Below, one piece after another: positions 46,822-58,909 of a stretch of DNA of 64,000 bases. The DNA is taken from NCBI RefSeq assembly GCF_014805625.2, contig NW_023998491.1, forward strand, positions 309,056 to 373,055, written 5' to 3'. The first letter of the stretch is position 1, and the number at the start of each line of letters is the position of its first letter. Both the position numbers and the translations under genes were made by a program. The notes beneath the pieces are model-generated. The model made no database searches. It saw only the letters and a program-made list of their open reading frames with translations, and was not told the origin of the DNA. The stretch is from Glossina fuscipes (lineage: Eukaryota > Arthropoda > Insecta > Diptera > Glossinidae).

Positions 46822-47319
46822 GTAAAGCGTTAAGTACGGTGACAGGTCACTTTTTTGAATTTGTTTCCACTTTTTATCCATATAGTAGTAAAAGAAAAAA
46901 CAGATACTTCCCATAAAACACAGGGTTACATTAAAAAAAATTCGAGTGTTCTGCCAGTTGATGTTCTACGAATCAAAGAATTAGTACGAAAGCTGGAGTT
47001 GGGTTTCAAAAATTAAAAAACGTGCTACTGCGTTTCTATACCATACCTTTTGCAAAAAATCTCTTATTTTAGACTGGTTACATAAACTTCCTTATATGGG
47101 CGTGGTTGCATAAACTTCCTTATATAAGCACTTATAAAGTTCTCTATTAAACTTTGTGCTCCTTTCATTTGAAGCATCATCATTTAAGATAATGTGACTC
47201 TAACTATTCGGCTAAGCCGAGACCTTCCCATATGCTTTGTAGTAAACTTTCTAGTAAAAATAAGGGATTTCCTGATTTCAAAATAAAGACTTGTTTAATA
47301 GTTTTTCTTGCATTTTATG

Positions 47320-48090
47320 TTTTATGGGGGTTTCCCCCAAATTTCGAATCGTGTTATAGAAGTGTCGTGTTATACTGGTATGTTCGCAATTCTCGAACCG
47401 TGTTAGAGTGCGTCCTTGCTATGGAAATGCCATGTGACACGGGTATGCCATGAATACTCGAACCAAGTTGGGCCAAATCCGTGCTATAGAAATTTCCAAT
47501 TTTCGACCCGTATTATAGTGAATCCCTGAGTGACTCTGGGCTATAAAATTGTTATGTTGTACGGGAATGTTTATAATTCTCTGACCGTGCTAGAGTGAGC
47601 CCGTGAGCAGGATTATGCGAACTATGTTAGAGTGAGTCCCTGCTATCGAAATGGCGTGTTACTCAGGTATATCCCCAATCCTCGAACCGTGTTGGAGCGA
47701 ATCCCTGCTATAGAAGTGCGGGGATGTTACCAATTCCCGAGGCTTGTTAGAGTGAATCCGTGCCGTAGAAATTCCATGTTGTACTGGGTGTCACGAATTG
47801 TCTAACCGTCTTAGAGTGAGCCAGTGTTATGCAAACCGTATTGGAGCGAGTCCCTGCAATAGAAGTGCCGTGTTATACGGGGACGTTACCAATTCTCGAA
47901 CCAAGTTGGACCGAATGCGTAATAAAGAAATGCCATGTTGTACAGGGTTTTCGCCAATTCTCGGGCCGTACTATAATGAGTCCCTGCTATAGAGTGCCGG
48001 GATGTCCCCAATTCTCATATTAGAGTGACTCTCTGCAATAGAATTGTCGTAGTATTCGAACCCCGTTAGATTGGATACGTGCTGCGTTAT
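47320..48090 (+). repeat. Degenerate minisatellite, period about 65 bp
   Basis: The phrases GAGTCCCTGCTATAGAA, TGCCGTGTTATACGGG, ATGTTACCAATTCTCGAACC and GTGTTAGAGTGA recur in this order about ten times with point changes and truncated units. It produces several 60-70 codon frames in parallel, which are artefacts. Base composition is richer in G+C than the flanks. Confidence 0.85.
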
Positions 48091-48461
48091 ACGACAGTTA
48101 CTTATACTTTCTTCTAATTAAGGATTCAAGTCATGAGATTGACCCGAAACCTGCTACTACCGATCTTTATTTAATACTGGCGGCGGGCATCGTGTTAGTT
48201 GGACTAATTTGTATTGAAAAAGTGCGACTTTTCTAACGAAGGACAGCAGTCATAAAAAGAACGAGACTTTCTGAAAAGATGCCCTCAACAGAAAATTTTA
48301 TCCTCGAATAGTAGAGTAATCATCATGATTGACTCTTAATAATGTACAATGTTATGTGCTCGCATCACTTAGCTTATTTCAATTACTGTTCGTGCAGGCC
48401 GTATTATTCATGTTTTTAACTTTAAATTTACTTTCATTGGAATAATCTTGTTGCTGCAATC

Positions 48462-48483
48462 TGCTCTCTCTCTCTCTCTCTCT
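48462..48483 (+). repeat. (CT)n microsatellite
   Basis: About ten CT units. A second CT-rich run lies at 48838-48865. Nothing else is recognised between 48090 and 49330. Confidence 0.85.
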
Positions 48484-49332
48484 TATAATATACTCTGTCC
48501 GTTTCGCTCTTGAAAACCAAATCAAATTGATTTCATAATAAGATTTTGGGTTTTACAACTGTTTTAAAGTGCATGCATGGATTGCAATTTACATATATAT
48601 ATATATGTACATATGTATGAACAGGAAATTACAAATAGTTAATATATGTGATGGGTTTAGAATGCGGTTTCATATACACTCAGTAACATTAGTTTCGACG
48701 TTTTTGTGAGCATTAAAAGGAAACATAAATTTCAAATTCAATTACTTAGGAGAGAGAGAGACATGAAAAGCGGAAAAATGCTTTTTTGATAATTAAAATT
48801 TATGTAATATTTTATTTTTGACAACTTTTTTTCGTATCGCTCTCTCTCTCTCGCTTTGTCTCTCTTTTAAAGAAAATGAAAACTAATGCAAAATAAGAAT
48901 GATTGTGAAAACTTTTTAATTGAGGTTTCGCTTCGTAAATGGCTGTAAAGGGAGGACAGTTTTCGCGTTTAATTGCAATGCTAATGAAACCGTAAAGAAT
49001 ATATTGGCGGGCGTAAAAACGATTGCATAGCGAATCATTTGTAACTTAAATAAAAGAAGAAAAAAAAAACACATACACATATACAAAGAAACTTTCAATG
49101 TTTTAATTGAAGCTGTCTATCAAAGTTTTCTTCTTCTTTTTTTTTTTTTGCTATTCTACGAATTAATAATAAAAGAAGCGGGAAATAAATTTTGAAAAAT
49201 CGTTTGTAACTAACACAGCAGTCGTATAGTATATTAATCATTAAATAAAAAACTTATAAAACGTAGTAATTGAAACTGAAAGAAACGAATGAAATTATAT
49301 GCCCGTCTCTGGCTATCACCGATATTTTGAAC

Positions 49333-49512
49333 TTATTATTATTATTATTATTATTATAAATTTAGCCAGAGAATAAATTCTAAGACTAAAGTCTTAAAGC
49401 ACTAGCATCTAGGGCTATCGGCTTTTATTAAAAAACTCTACCGCACTTGAGGTTTGAACCCACGACTATTGAGTTGCTAGTCGAGACTCTTGCCTACTCG
49501 GCCACTCAGGCG
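49333..49512 (-). repeat. tRNA-derived SINE (copy 3, best preserved)
   Basis: On the minus strand: GAGTGGCCGAGTAGGCAAGA (an A-box-like D arm as in serine or leucine tRNAs), TCGACTAGCAACTCAATAG, then GTGGGTTCAAACCTC (B box). A tRNA-unrelated body follows (AAGCCGATAGCCCTAGATGC, AGACTTTAGTCTTAGAAT), ending in an (AAT)n tail at 49333-49357. Head, body and trinucleotide tail are the standard SINE layout. A long T run (49520-49548, plus strand) flanks the 5' end. Confidence 0.8.
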
Positions 49513-49514
49513 GA

Positions 49515-49549
<35 letters not shown>

Positions 49550-49559
49550 AACTTGATTG

Positions 49560-50410
49560 CTAGCTTTATATTATTATTAAATTCGTCCTTTGGACCGTTC
49601 CAGAATGTGCTGTGCGAATGTACGTAGATCTGTCATTTTCGGAATCGATACTGGCTTGTCTGTCCGTCTGTCCACGTATTTTTGTGTTCAACCTACAGGT
49701 GCAGGTGAGATATTTCGATGAAATTTGGTACACTAACATGTTTTGACTCAAAGACCAAGGCTATTGGAAATGACTTGCATCGGTCCACTTTTTCAACTAT
49801 AGCTCATAGAGCGCCTTATTTTGAAAAGTTGTTATATGGAAAAAAAAACTCGCTGACTAGTAGTATTTGGGGAGTTTTTTAAATCCTCATATAACCGTTC
49901 CTATGAAAAATGAATCTTTATATGAAAAAAGGGTATTGGGTTCAATGTTTCGTGGTGAAAATTTATTCATAATAGCGCATCAAAAAAAAGTCAACCTTAC
50001 CAAATTTGGACTGTTTAGATCTATTTTTTTGATACCAGCGCAAGTAAGGATTCTCAGTAGACCATTACTTACCAGAAAGATCTAAACATTAATGTTCGAG
50101 GTTAATGAAAGGGTCTAAGTTTTAATATATTATCATGAAAATTGGTCCATAGTAACAATTTAATAACAAAATTAACGGCAGGGAATTTTGATTACATGGG
50201 TCAGTTTTTCGGCCCCAACGCGTATAGAGGTTATTAGGAAATGTTGTTGTGTGAGAAAGTTGTTTTTATGTTTATATGGAGAGAATGTTGTTTTTTTAAT
50301 TTTTTCTGACGGAAACTGCTATAATAATACAGCAAAGTAAGTTTGCGAAATCTCGATCACATAACGCGAAGCGAGCTATCATCAATTTTATACAGATACT
50401 AGAATATCGC
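49560..50410 (+). mobile_element. Family B element, long form
   Basis: CTTGTCTGTCCGTCTGTCCA, GTGTTCAACCTACAGGTGC, GAGATATTTCGATGAAATTT, TGCATCGGTCCACTTTTTCA, then long-form blocks CATATAACCGTTCCTATGAA, TTTCGTGGTGAAAATTTATT and TTACCAAATTTGGACTG. The left end is partly missing next to the SINE and poly-T. Confidence 0.7.
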
Positions 50411-50464
50411 TTATAGAATACATGCTTAACGTTTCATACCTTTATCGGCTGTATATATATGTAT

Positions 50465-50730
50465 ATGGGTGATGAGCAAAAAACTAATTTCTTCACATTT
50501 TGGAAAGCAGAGGCGTTCTCAGTTTAAGTGGCAGTGTAGGTGTATCCTTCAACCGATTTGCTCCATTTTTTGTACCAACCTGTATACAAGAACTTCCTAT
50601 GTTTCGGCTAAGTTTGAAGTCAATTAATTTATTTTTGTGATAATCCGAAAGTTTACACAAATGGACAGAGAGATACCATTGAGCCGACTCAGCATTTGAT
50701 GAGAATCTTTACTACAGAGATTACACAGAC
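50465..50730 (-). mobile_element. Family A fragment, minus orientation
   Basis: GGTGATGAGCAAAAAACTAA, AAAGCAGAGGCGTTCTCAGT, TTCAACCGATTTGCTCCATT, CCAACCTGTATACAAGAACT and TTCGGCTAAGTTTGAAGTCA are the reverse complement of the family A centre. ACAGACAGACAG follows at 50725-50740. Abuts the family B element to the left. Confidence 0.65.
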
Positions 50731-50739
50731 AGACAGAAA

Positions 50740-53700
50740 GATTGACATCCTTAAGCTGTTTTACCAATCGTATGCTTTTCATGAAGGATATTTTCCGAAG
50801 ACATTACTCAAAGGAATATGCGGGCGGATGGACGAATATCTTTTAATCGATTTAAAATTAGGGGCGTTCTTCTGGGTGTTACAAACGGGCTGATAAATTG
50901 AACATATCTTGTTTAAAAAAATTTACAAAATTTAAAAACAAATCTAATTTGTTTTTGGCATCCGAAATTTTCAAACTCTATTGCAATTTCATAAACAAAA
51001 TGTTTATTTTCTTAATGAATGCTTACACAATAACTATTTTTGTACTCAAGATTTGCATGTAAATTATATTCAAAGTTACAAAATAAAAAAAAATTCTCGC
51101 TCAAAAAATACTCAACTTTTACAAAGTTATAAAATTAAATTGTCGGCCCGTTCGCCTCAAGAATATTATGCTTTGACATGTAATTACACCTTCAAAATGC
51201 TAAAGCTTCTAATAAAACCAAGTCAGCGTAATTTGACTTTAAATAAAGAAAGCTAATTAAATATTTGCAATTATTGGATAAAAAAATGGGAGGTCCCATC
51301 ATTGAGTCTGTTACTCCCTAAACGTGAGAATTGATCGATTAGTTGTTTTAGCTAAACCCAGGAAGTACTTGAAGTACAGCCTCTCTTACATGTTACAAGT
51401 TATAGTTTTACCAGACCATTGTGGCTATGATTGTTAGCAGATCAAGCTTACTGTCAGACCATAAGTTTGATCACGCCTGTTTCCGAGTTTCATCTGCATG
51501 CCGTAATTAAGAGAACTTCACGTTTTCTATTTCAATTTTTGTAATGATGACCGTTCCATTAACTTTATGATTGGATAGGGTTAGCTTTTCGTTTTGTAAG
51601 TTGAAATTGGTTGCGTTATCGAAGTTAGATGATGTGATTAATTTATTCCGAAGTTTCGGGTATACATAGGTTAGATAATGATACTTGTACTGTGCGTTCG
51701 AGCTGCCGTTCAATATGTAAGCAGATGGATTTATTCTACGGGTCGATACTGGGGTTTTTGTTGGGTTAAAGTGGTTTAAAATTCATCTACGATAATGACT
51801 CAGTTGGCTTGGAGCGACAATGCGCTAAGCTATCAAACAGGTGCAAAATGATTTTAGGGAATGTACTGCAAAAGATTTCATTCTTGATGAAGATGAAATT
51901 TGCATACACCCGTCTATCTTTAGCAAATACAGCCCAGGATGTGATCTTGAGTTTGGCTTGGATACCCCTTGTTTAAAAGATCAGCGGTAGAAGATGTGTA
52001 AAAATGAATCAATCACTATTTCGTCCTGATGCCACGAAGTTTGCCGATAAGAAGTAAAAGACATATAACAACGAAGAATATATATCTTATAAGGTATATG
52101 ATGATAAATTTCATTCTTCTGTCAGCGATGCAAAAATGTTGCAACAAATTTCAGTTTCAATAGAGATGCTATGGGTACACAAATTCTCAAAGTTGTTTCG
52201 CTGTAAAACTAAAGTTAAAACCTCCCTATGAAGTTTTTGTTGTTATAAATGTAAAAAACGAATAAGCAAGCAAAAGGACAAAGAAGAGATTGGGTAGTAG
52301 GTCGCACTTTGGAAGCTCCCCTTTTGACATATGGGAGGACTACGAAATTTACTGAACAACGTAATTTTGCGAAGGTGACAAGAAGTACAAAGAATCTGAG
52401 AATAAGTAATAACTTTTCTTCTTAATGTCTAATGCACACAATAACTGTAATAAATTCTACTTTTTTCGCCTTCTTTTGTGGGAATTTTAGAGAATATTAA
52501 AAGCATAGACTTTGTAGAACGAGTAAGTACCTATAAATTTACAAGATTTACTACATGGCAGAGAACATTTAGAAGTACCAGTAAACCATATCTCAAGCAT
52601 TCCAATATGGTTTGTGCCCTTCTAACAAGGCCGACATTAGACGGATGGATGGACAGATGTTTTGATTAAGAATTTGCTTATTGCATATTTGTACATATTT
52701 ACAGATGCTTGGGAGGTTGTTGCAAAACTAAATTATTTTTCATATTTTGTTATATATAGAAAAGAATATAATTCGCTTAACCATGACCATGTGATTAATG
52801 TTTGTGTGTATATTCTCTCTACAATATACAATGTATATGTTTTTACGTAGTGGTTATTATAAATCAAAAGAAAAAAGAAAAAATAAGCATGTCACTACCA
52901 CACCCATAGATGGTGTGGTTAATCCTCTTAACCGCTATCTCTATCAACAGCAAATGCAGTTGCAGCGATATAACCTCAAGTCAAACGGAAGCGGAAATGT
53001 TATTGGTTTAATGCTCTTAACATAAACTTTTTTTTATAAAAAAGTAAAACTTTATTATTATTTTTGTTTAAAGTCATTGCAATTCATTAAAAACCTTTTA
53101 GATAGATTTAATAATAAATAAAAGCATTTCGTATATAATAAAATCTCATTTCATTAGCAATTATGTCAAAGTGTTTGTGCGTGTGTGTGTGTTTGTGCGT
53201 TTGTATTTAACTAAAGATATGTGTGTGTACCTGTACTTAAAATTAATATAAATCATATTAAACGTTATTATTATTATTGTTATTGAATTTATTATTAAAA
53301 GACCAAACCCTGTTTACAAAGCAATGCAATGCAATGCTGCACTGAACAGCATACCAGCATACGTTGTCGTGCCCTTGTCCTAAGGGGGACAAACAAGCCA
53401 AAGTAGCATAGGAAAACCTTTTGTAATATCAATAAGCTGCTGGCATGACCCATTTCCATTACTGCAAGCTTTAGCTTGCAATGTGGTTTTGTTGTGTTTG
53501 TTCATCAGAGTTTGATATTGATTACAATTCTGCAAGTAATGCTACCTAACGTCTTTCAACTTCAATCAAGTGCCTAACTGAGTAGTAGGGACTTCCTCTT
53601 GAGGATATTCTTAGGAATCTTAAAGTGCTTTCTACACAATCTTTATTGCATGAATGTTGATCGTCGATCGTTGAATGGAAATTCTACGGGAATGGAGTTT

Positions 53701-53950
53701 TATCAAACAAATTCAAATTCGAATTCTATTAGAAAAGCGAGAAAAGCTTATACTTCATGTAACGTTTTGCGAGCTTGATTGGGTTCCTTCTTCGTCTGAC
53801 CCTAAACGATGAAAGGAAGAAACTATAAGACTGACAGCAATCAAGCCACAAAGTGGTGACCGGCTTTTATGACGGTATCGTTATGTAGAGAATAAAGTTT
53901 GACAAAGCAAGGGCAAGATTAGCAAATCTGTCTATATATTAATTAAATAT
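50740..53950. other. No gene recognised
   Basis: Contains a minus-strand open frame of about 93 codons (about 51785-51507) discussed in the findings, a GT-rich run (53173-53195) and ATT runs. A GGATGGATGGACAG cluster (52640-52657) is a possible weak repeat core. No splice-supported exon seen. Confidence 0.35.
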
Positions 53951-54039
53951 CTATCTATATCTATATTAATTCAGTATAAAGAGCGTTAATAAAGCTATAG
54001 TTTAGCTAAGAATGCTTAGCACATGGCCTCCACGCCTGG

Positions 54040-54430
54040 CCACTACACACTCTTTTGTCTCCCAATTTGCGTAAATGTACTTGAATTTCGTTATGGACTT
54101 TTTGCGATAGATCTTGGCCTTTACGTAACCTCATGAAGAGAAGTCCAGTAATGTTAGTTCATATGATCTAAGGGGACTGTTCTGATCATCGAAACGCGAA
54201 AGTACCCGACCAGTGAATGTCTTATGCAGTAATTGATTTCCTGCACTGGATGTACGGCATGTGGCATTGTTTTGTTGAAAGCATATGTCGTTCGTAACAA
54301 TATCATTCAACTTAGGCAAAAAGAACAGGGATACCATAACCTGATATAGAGCACTAGTAACAGTCATTACTCGATCAGCCTTATTTTCGAAAAACTTTGG
54401 TCAAACCAACATGATTTTTGAAATATTGCA
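54040..54430 (-). pseudogene. Transposase relic 2 (Tc1/mariner superfamily)
   Basis: The minus-strand frame 54367-54131 reads VMTVTSALYQVMVSLFFLPK, LNDI, then CFQQNNATCRTS, LLHKTFTGRVLSR and LRSYELTLLDF. This fits the family pattern VTVxxxRYxxML..FFxPxL, WFQQDGATCHTA, LLxxxFxGRxISR, PPRSCDLTPLDFFLWG. The Asp of the QQDGA motif, one of the catalytic triad, is Asn here. The frame breaks after the LLDF motif, though the continuation to about 54040 keeps some similarity. Dead copy. Confidence 0.8.
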
Positions 54431-55430
54431 TAGCAATGAAAACAAGTTGCTCTCATGTGATGCTCAGTTTGTCAGATGTCAAACTGTTTGTCATTTGGGA
54501 ACCGCAGAAATGGCGGCTAATTTTGGGAAGCCCTATATTATTATAAGATGAACTAAAATTTCCTGCTTTCCAACGAAAGTGGAAAGAGGGAGACCAACAG
54601 TTTGATTCTGGTGATTCTGGCTGGTTCAATAAACTTAGGCTCGTGTTTGCTTGTCATAGCTTCTGTCACTTGGTGATAAGACAAATGACTCTTCAAAATC
54701 AGTTTTGAAAATCACAAATCGAAGAGCGAAAGATGGGTCGTTACAAAATGAAGCAAATTGAGGGCAAATTATTGATCCATTGTCCTAATGCAATAACTAT
54801 TTTTTTTTTTTTTTAGCAAACTTTCACTCTAATGAGTTTGATCAATAAATAATAAATAAATAAAAAAAAAGAAACTTTTTTGCATACGCCCATCTCTGCT
54901 TATTTTCCACAAGGTTGCGAAAGAAAAATGGAATTATATTTTCTCCCATTTTCTATACACTCTTCTTTTCCTTTTTCTCTCCATTTCACTCGGTTATTAT
55001 AACAAACATGCCTGGGGGGTCTGCTCAAGAGTAGAGCACAAATATGTCATGTTTTCTATTGTCTCTAAATTTATGCTTAAATGTCAGTATACCAATAACA
55101 CATTGGATCACAAGATCGATTTTGCGTACATGCTCAATGATTTGTCAATGGTTGCTCTCAGAGTAAGTTTCAAAGTACTATCTCAATGAAAAGATAATTG
55201 TTCAGCTGACAATGCTCAGGTTATATGAGAAAATGACAAGCTTACGAAGAACTTTTCCAAAGCTGCTCTTTACTTCTATGCCCCCAAAGTGAATTCAATT
55301 GGACCTATATATGACGGAGGATTAATTTTCAACCAGGTATACTTTATTCAGGCAAATATTTGTTTTCTAATCTTATGCTAATGGACCGCTTTAAGGGTGT
55401 AATTGCGATGGAGGATATTTATGTTAACAA
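54430..55430. other. No gene recognised
   Basis: The stretch 54480-54540 (GGGAACCGCAGAAATGGCGG, TTTTGGGAAGCCCT) may be the terminal part of the element whose relic lies at 54040-54430, but no matching far end was found. The rest to 55430 is unremarkable. Confidence 0.35.
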
Positions 55431-55436
55431 TTTCTT

Positions 55437-56283
55437 CCTTTTATACCCGTCACCGAAGCAAGGAGGGGATATTCATTTTGTCAAAACGTTTGCAACGCCT
55501 AGAAGGAAGCATCAGAGACCCTACAAGGCATATATATGCGATCATATTCTAAATCGATTTAAGCATGTCCGTCTGTCCGTCCGTATAATGTTTGCCGTAA
55601 ACATTCTTCCGGCCGCAAAAATCAAGCTATTGACTTCACATTTCGCAAAAACATTGAAAGTTCCTGCGCGCAGGTTGATATTGAAAATGGGCCAAAACAG
55701 TCAGAGGACACATCCACAGCGCCACGTAAACTGAGAAGTCCTCTATGTAAAATATTGATTTTTCGCTCACTATTTCGCATAAATGTACAAAAATTTGAAC
55801 GTATATTCCGTGGACAATGCTATGCGTTTGTGTAGAAAAACGGAAAAAGTTGATCACGCCTACCTTATATTATAGTGTATCAAAATTTAATTCTTTTTTT
55901 AATAGTTTTATAAAGCGCAGAAATAAGCTTAAAAAATCCCATAAAGGACACAAATTTTTGGCCTGTGTAAAATTTGGAAAGTATTTAAGCATGTGCGTCT
56001 GTTAGCTAATCCATCGGTCTGTCCACCCAACTGTGCAGCAGCGATGGTGAACATTGCCCCGTTAGCGAAAATGAATTGACCTAAACTTTTTAAAAGGCAC
56101 GCCTACAACGCCCACATGCCTATGCGAGAAAAATTTTTATTTTGAAAATAGAAAAAATCAAGTGCGTCCACTCCATATTATAGAGCATGAGAACTTCTCT
56201 TTTACTTCTTCTTTACTTCTTTACTCCTTTTTAGGATAACGATGATGGGTATAAAAGATTCGGTGCCGATCGAATTCAATTTT
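55437..56283 (+). mobile_element. Family A element, near full length (reference copy)
   Basis: The 5' end is TTATACCCGTCACCGAAGCA; then GTCAAAACGTTTGCAACGCC, AAATCGATTTAAGCATGTCC with GTCTGTCCGTCCG, AACATTCTTCCGGCCGC, CGCGCAGGTTGATATTGAAA, CAGCGCCACGTAAACTGAGA, a second core near 55975-56030, and 3' end GATGATGGGTATAAAAGATT, CGGTGCCGATCGAATTC, TTTTCTTATTTATT. The TATACCCGTCA start and TGATGGGTATA end are near-inverted repeats. Non-coding. Confidence 0.8.
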
Positions 56284-56660
56284 CTTATTTATTTATTTAT
56301 TTTTTTTTTTTTTGCGTATTATACCGAAAATATTTTCTTGCCTCCACAATAGTTTTAACGTCAGACATAATCTTGTTTGTACAGAAAGTCATATCTGTGT
56401 GTGCGTACATTTCTAACTATATGTTATCTCCAGATTTTGTTGTTGTAAGGAGAGAACACATTTAACCTTCTACATTCATAACTCTTGCCCAAGGATTTAC
56501 AGTCAAACTTCCCCCTATACATACCGTAAACCTTTAAGCTTATACATGCAATAGCCCTACGGGCATATGTTATCTTACGCTATAAATAAGTTTTGTATGC
56601 ATTTTATAATTTTATTATTTTTACAAAGCATAAGCTTTCATTAAATGGGCTGTAGACCGT

Positions 56661-56712
56661 CATCATCATCATCATCATTATCATCATCATTATCATCATC
56701 ATCATCACCATT
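56661..56712 (+). repeat. (CAT)n microsatellite
   Basis: About 17 CAT/TAT units. Between 56283 and 58120 I see otherwise only A/T runs (for example 56785-56801) and short frames. Confidence 0.9.
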
Positions 56713-58127
56713 TCATTGTCTGGTAGGATACATGTGTGTGGTTATATGTATGCGTTTTATTAGATAGAAAACTTTATAAAATTTAAAAAAAAAAAAAAAA
56801 AAGGAAATCTTTCTTTCAATTTTTTTCCTTTTTCCTTACTTTCGCTTGGTGTTCACATAAAACTTTATCAGCACACAACAAAGAATTTCATTTCTAATTA
56901 CAAAACGATTAAGATTTAGTAAAAGATATGAAATTAATTTAATATTTTTCAAAACTTGATAGTCAAGTACAGCTATCACTAGAGCAGCAATTTATTGCAA
57001 TACATTTTCTAAAAAAGAAGAAGAAGAAGCTATCATCAGCAGAATTATACCATATAAGGAAAAGAAATTACATTCGATTTGAAATGAATTACGTTTTTGT
57101 TGTTAGTTCAATACTCAGCATGCTTGAGATAAGAAATTTATTCTTGAAAAAAATTCCTCAAGTTGAACTTTTTTCCTCTCAGGGATTTTTTACTTTTCAT
57201 TTTCATATTTTATGTGTGAAAACATAACTTTTTTTTCTTCACTGTAGGTGATAACTCGCCCAAAGTGCTTATGCGTTGTAAAAATTTGCTTTACACAAAG
57301 TCTCGGAAAAACTTTTATTTTGTTTAACACTAGAAATACCGAATACCTATTTCGACCCGCACCATAACGCTTGTGGCAGATCCTATAGTCAGCAAAGTAA
57401 AGGTAGAAAGTTATTAGGTTGGAAACTATGAAACGGGCCTTGATTGAAAATAAAAAATGAAAAGCGCAATTTTTCACATTATTTATCAGACACATTTGAG
57501 TCCAAATTTTCTGACTTTATTTATTGCACGTAAACTTTTTAAGACAACTGTGTGACTAGTTTCTAGTTTAGACCTAAGTGTTCGACTAGTTGTGTGTGGA
57601 TCGGTTTCCACAGTGGTCCTCGTTATTAATATGGGCCGGTGTTCTTCCTCGAGGCTCATTGACGATACTCAAATTGCCAGAACGAAATTTGTGGAATCAA
57701 TATCGAGCATTGTTTTCATTGTTGGATCCATCTCCGAATGCCTGATTTATATTTCTTCAAGCTTGACCTGCGATATGATTTAATTTATACTCGTACAAGA
57801 AGAGCAGATGTAAGTCGCGTTTTGTTTCCATTGGGTTTAGGATAAAAATAATATAAAAATGGGGTAGAAATAAGAAAAAAAGTTTTACAAAATGAATAAG
57901 AAGAATACCTTTAAGCTTCGTAAATAAAAATATCGAGTGCACGTCACAATCTATCTATCTTAGTTGCAGCTGAGCACAGACTAAACAAAAGCCACTCGTT
58001 TCATAGTTTTCAACCTAATAGAATTTGATGTAAGCAACATTCTTGATCGATTAAGAATGTGAGGTTAAAAAATGGGCATGATTTGCATATACGCATGGCC
58101 AGAATGTAGAAGAAGAAACTGGCACAA

Positions 58128-58252
58128 GAGTAGTATATATATGGGGGAATGTCGACGGGAATTTTGACCCGAAACAAAAAGGGCCTTTTTTTTGCTCCTC
58201 ACAATTTTTCGATATTTTCGGGTAGTAGTATATATATGGGGGAACGACGGCC
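58128..58252 (+). repeat. Short direct repeat pair
   Basis: AGTAGTATATATATGGGGGA occurs at about 58129 and again at 58225, each followed by A(A/T/C)G(T/A)CG-type sequence. This produces the repeated Tyr-rich words in minus-strand frames. Confidence 0.75.
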
Positions 58253-58344
58253 GCGCGCTTGCCCGCTCCCACCATATCATCGCACACAAAAACACGCACA
58301 CACGCTCACACCATCAAACGCTTACGTTCCCTCTTTACCTCTGC

Positions 58345-58367
58345 TACACACACACACACACACACAC
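58345..58367 (+). repeat. (CA)n microsatellite
   Basis: About eleven CA units. Confidence 0.9.
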
Positions 58368-58909
58368 TCAATACAATCCTTCACACCTACTAAACATTCC
58401 ACATCAAAGTGTATGTGTGCGGAGAGCTTTATCCGCTTTGTAAACATTTCCTTTAAACCCAAAATCCAAAAGTCCAAAAAGCTCATATTAATCTATAGGA
58501 CAATTCTAGTGTTAAATATGCATTATTTGGGCAGATACGTTGTTTGACGTCGTTGTTGATATGTAAATAGCACTTAGCATAAGATGAGGTGAACATAAGT
58601 TAAGCAAAGATTCTCATATTTTCGACTTAATTGACGTTTTTGGGATAAATTTTTCCACATAATCATTAAAAATAATTGCAGGAATATTTAATTGCCAAAC
58701 AGGCGCTTGTATTACTGATACGACCTGGAGCCCAAAGTAGTTTTAATATTTTTTTTTATTTTTTTTTTTATTTTTATTTTTATTTTTTTTTTTCAAGATA
58801 CAATATTTGAAGAGAGGATGAAGAGATTGTAATAGCGGCCATAATTATTTAGTATCACAGTACATAATTTTTTTTCGACCCCTTTGGGCTAAGAGAAGCG
58901 AGTTATAGG

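Noticed and set aside
47798..48023. Two overlapping 64-codon frames
   Set aside because: Products of the ~65 bp minisatellite; they repeat the same peptide words.
49440..49512. Functional tRNA gene
   Set aside because: A and B boxes are present, but the acceptor stem does not pair and the sequence runs into a SINE body and (AAT)n tail.
55360..55734. 124-codon plus-strand frame
   Set aside because: Lies almost wholly inside the family A element at 55437; other copies have stops in this frame.
58051..58301. Two parallel minus-strand frames of about 80 codons
   Set aside because: Caused by a duplicated TAGTATATATATGGGGGA word; no splice support or family match.
58680..58740. Possible short terminal exon after ATAATTGCAG
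   Set aside because: The frame (IFNCQTGACITDTTWSPK, stop) is short, with no donor-bearing partner upstream and no family match.
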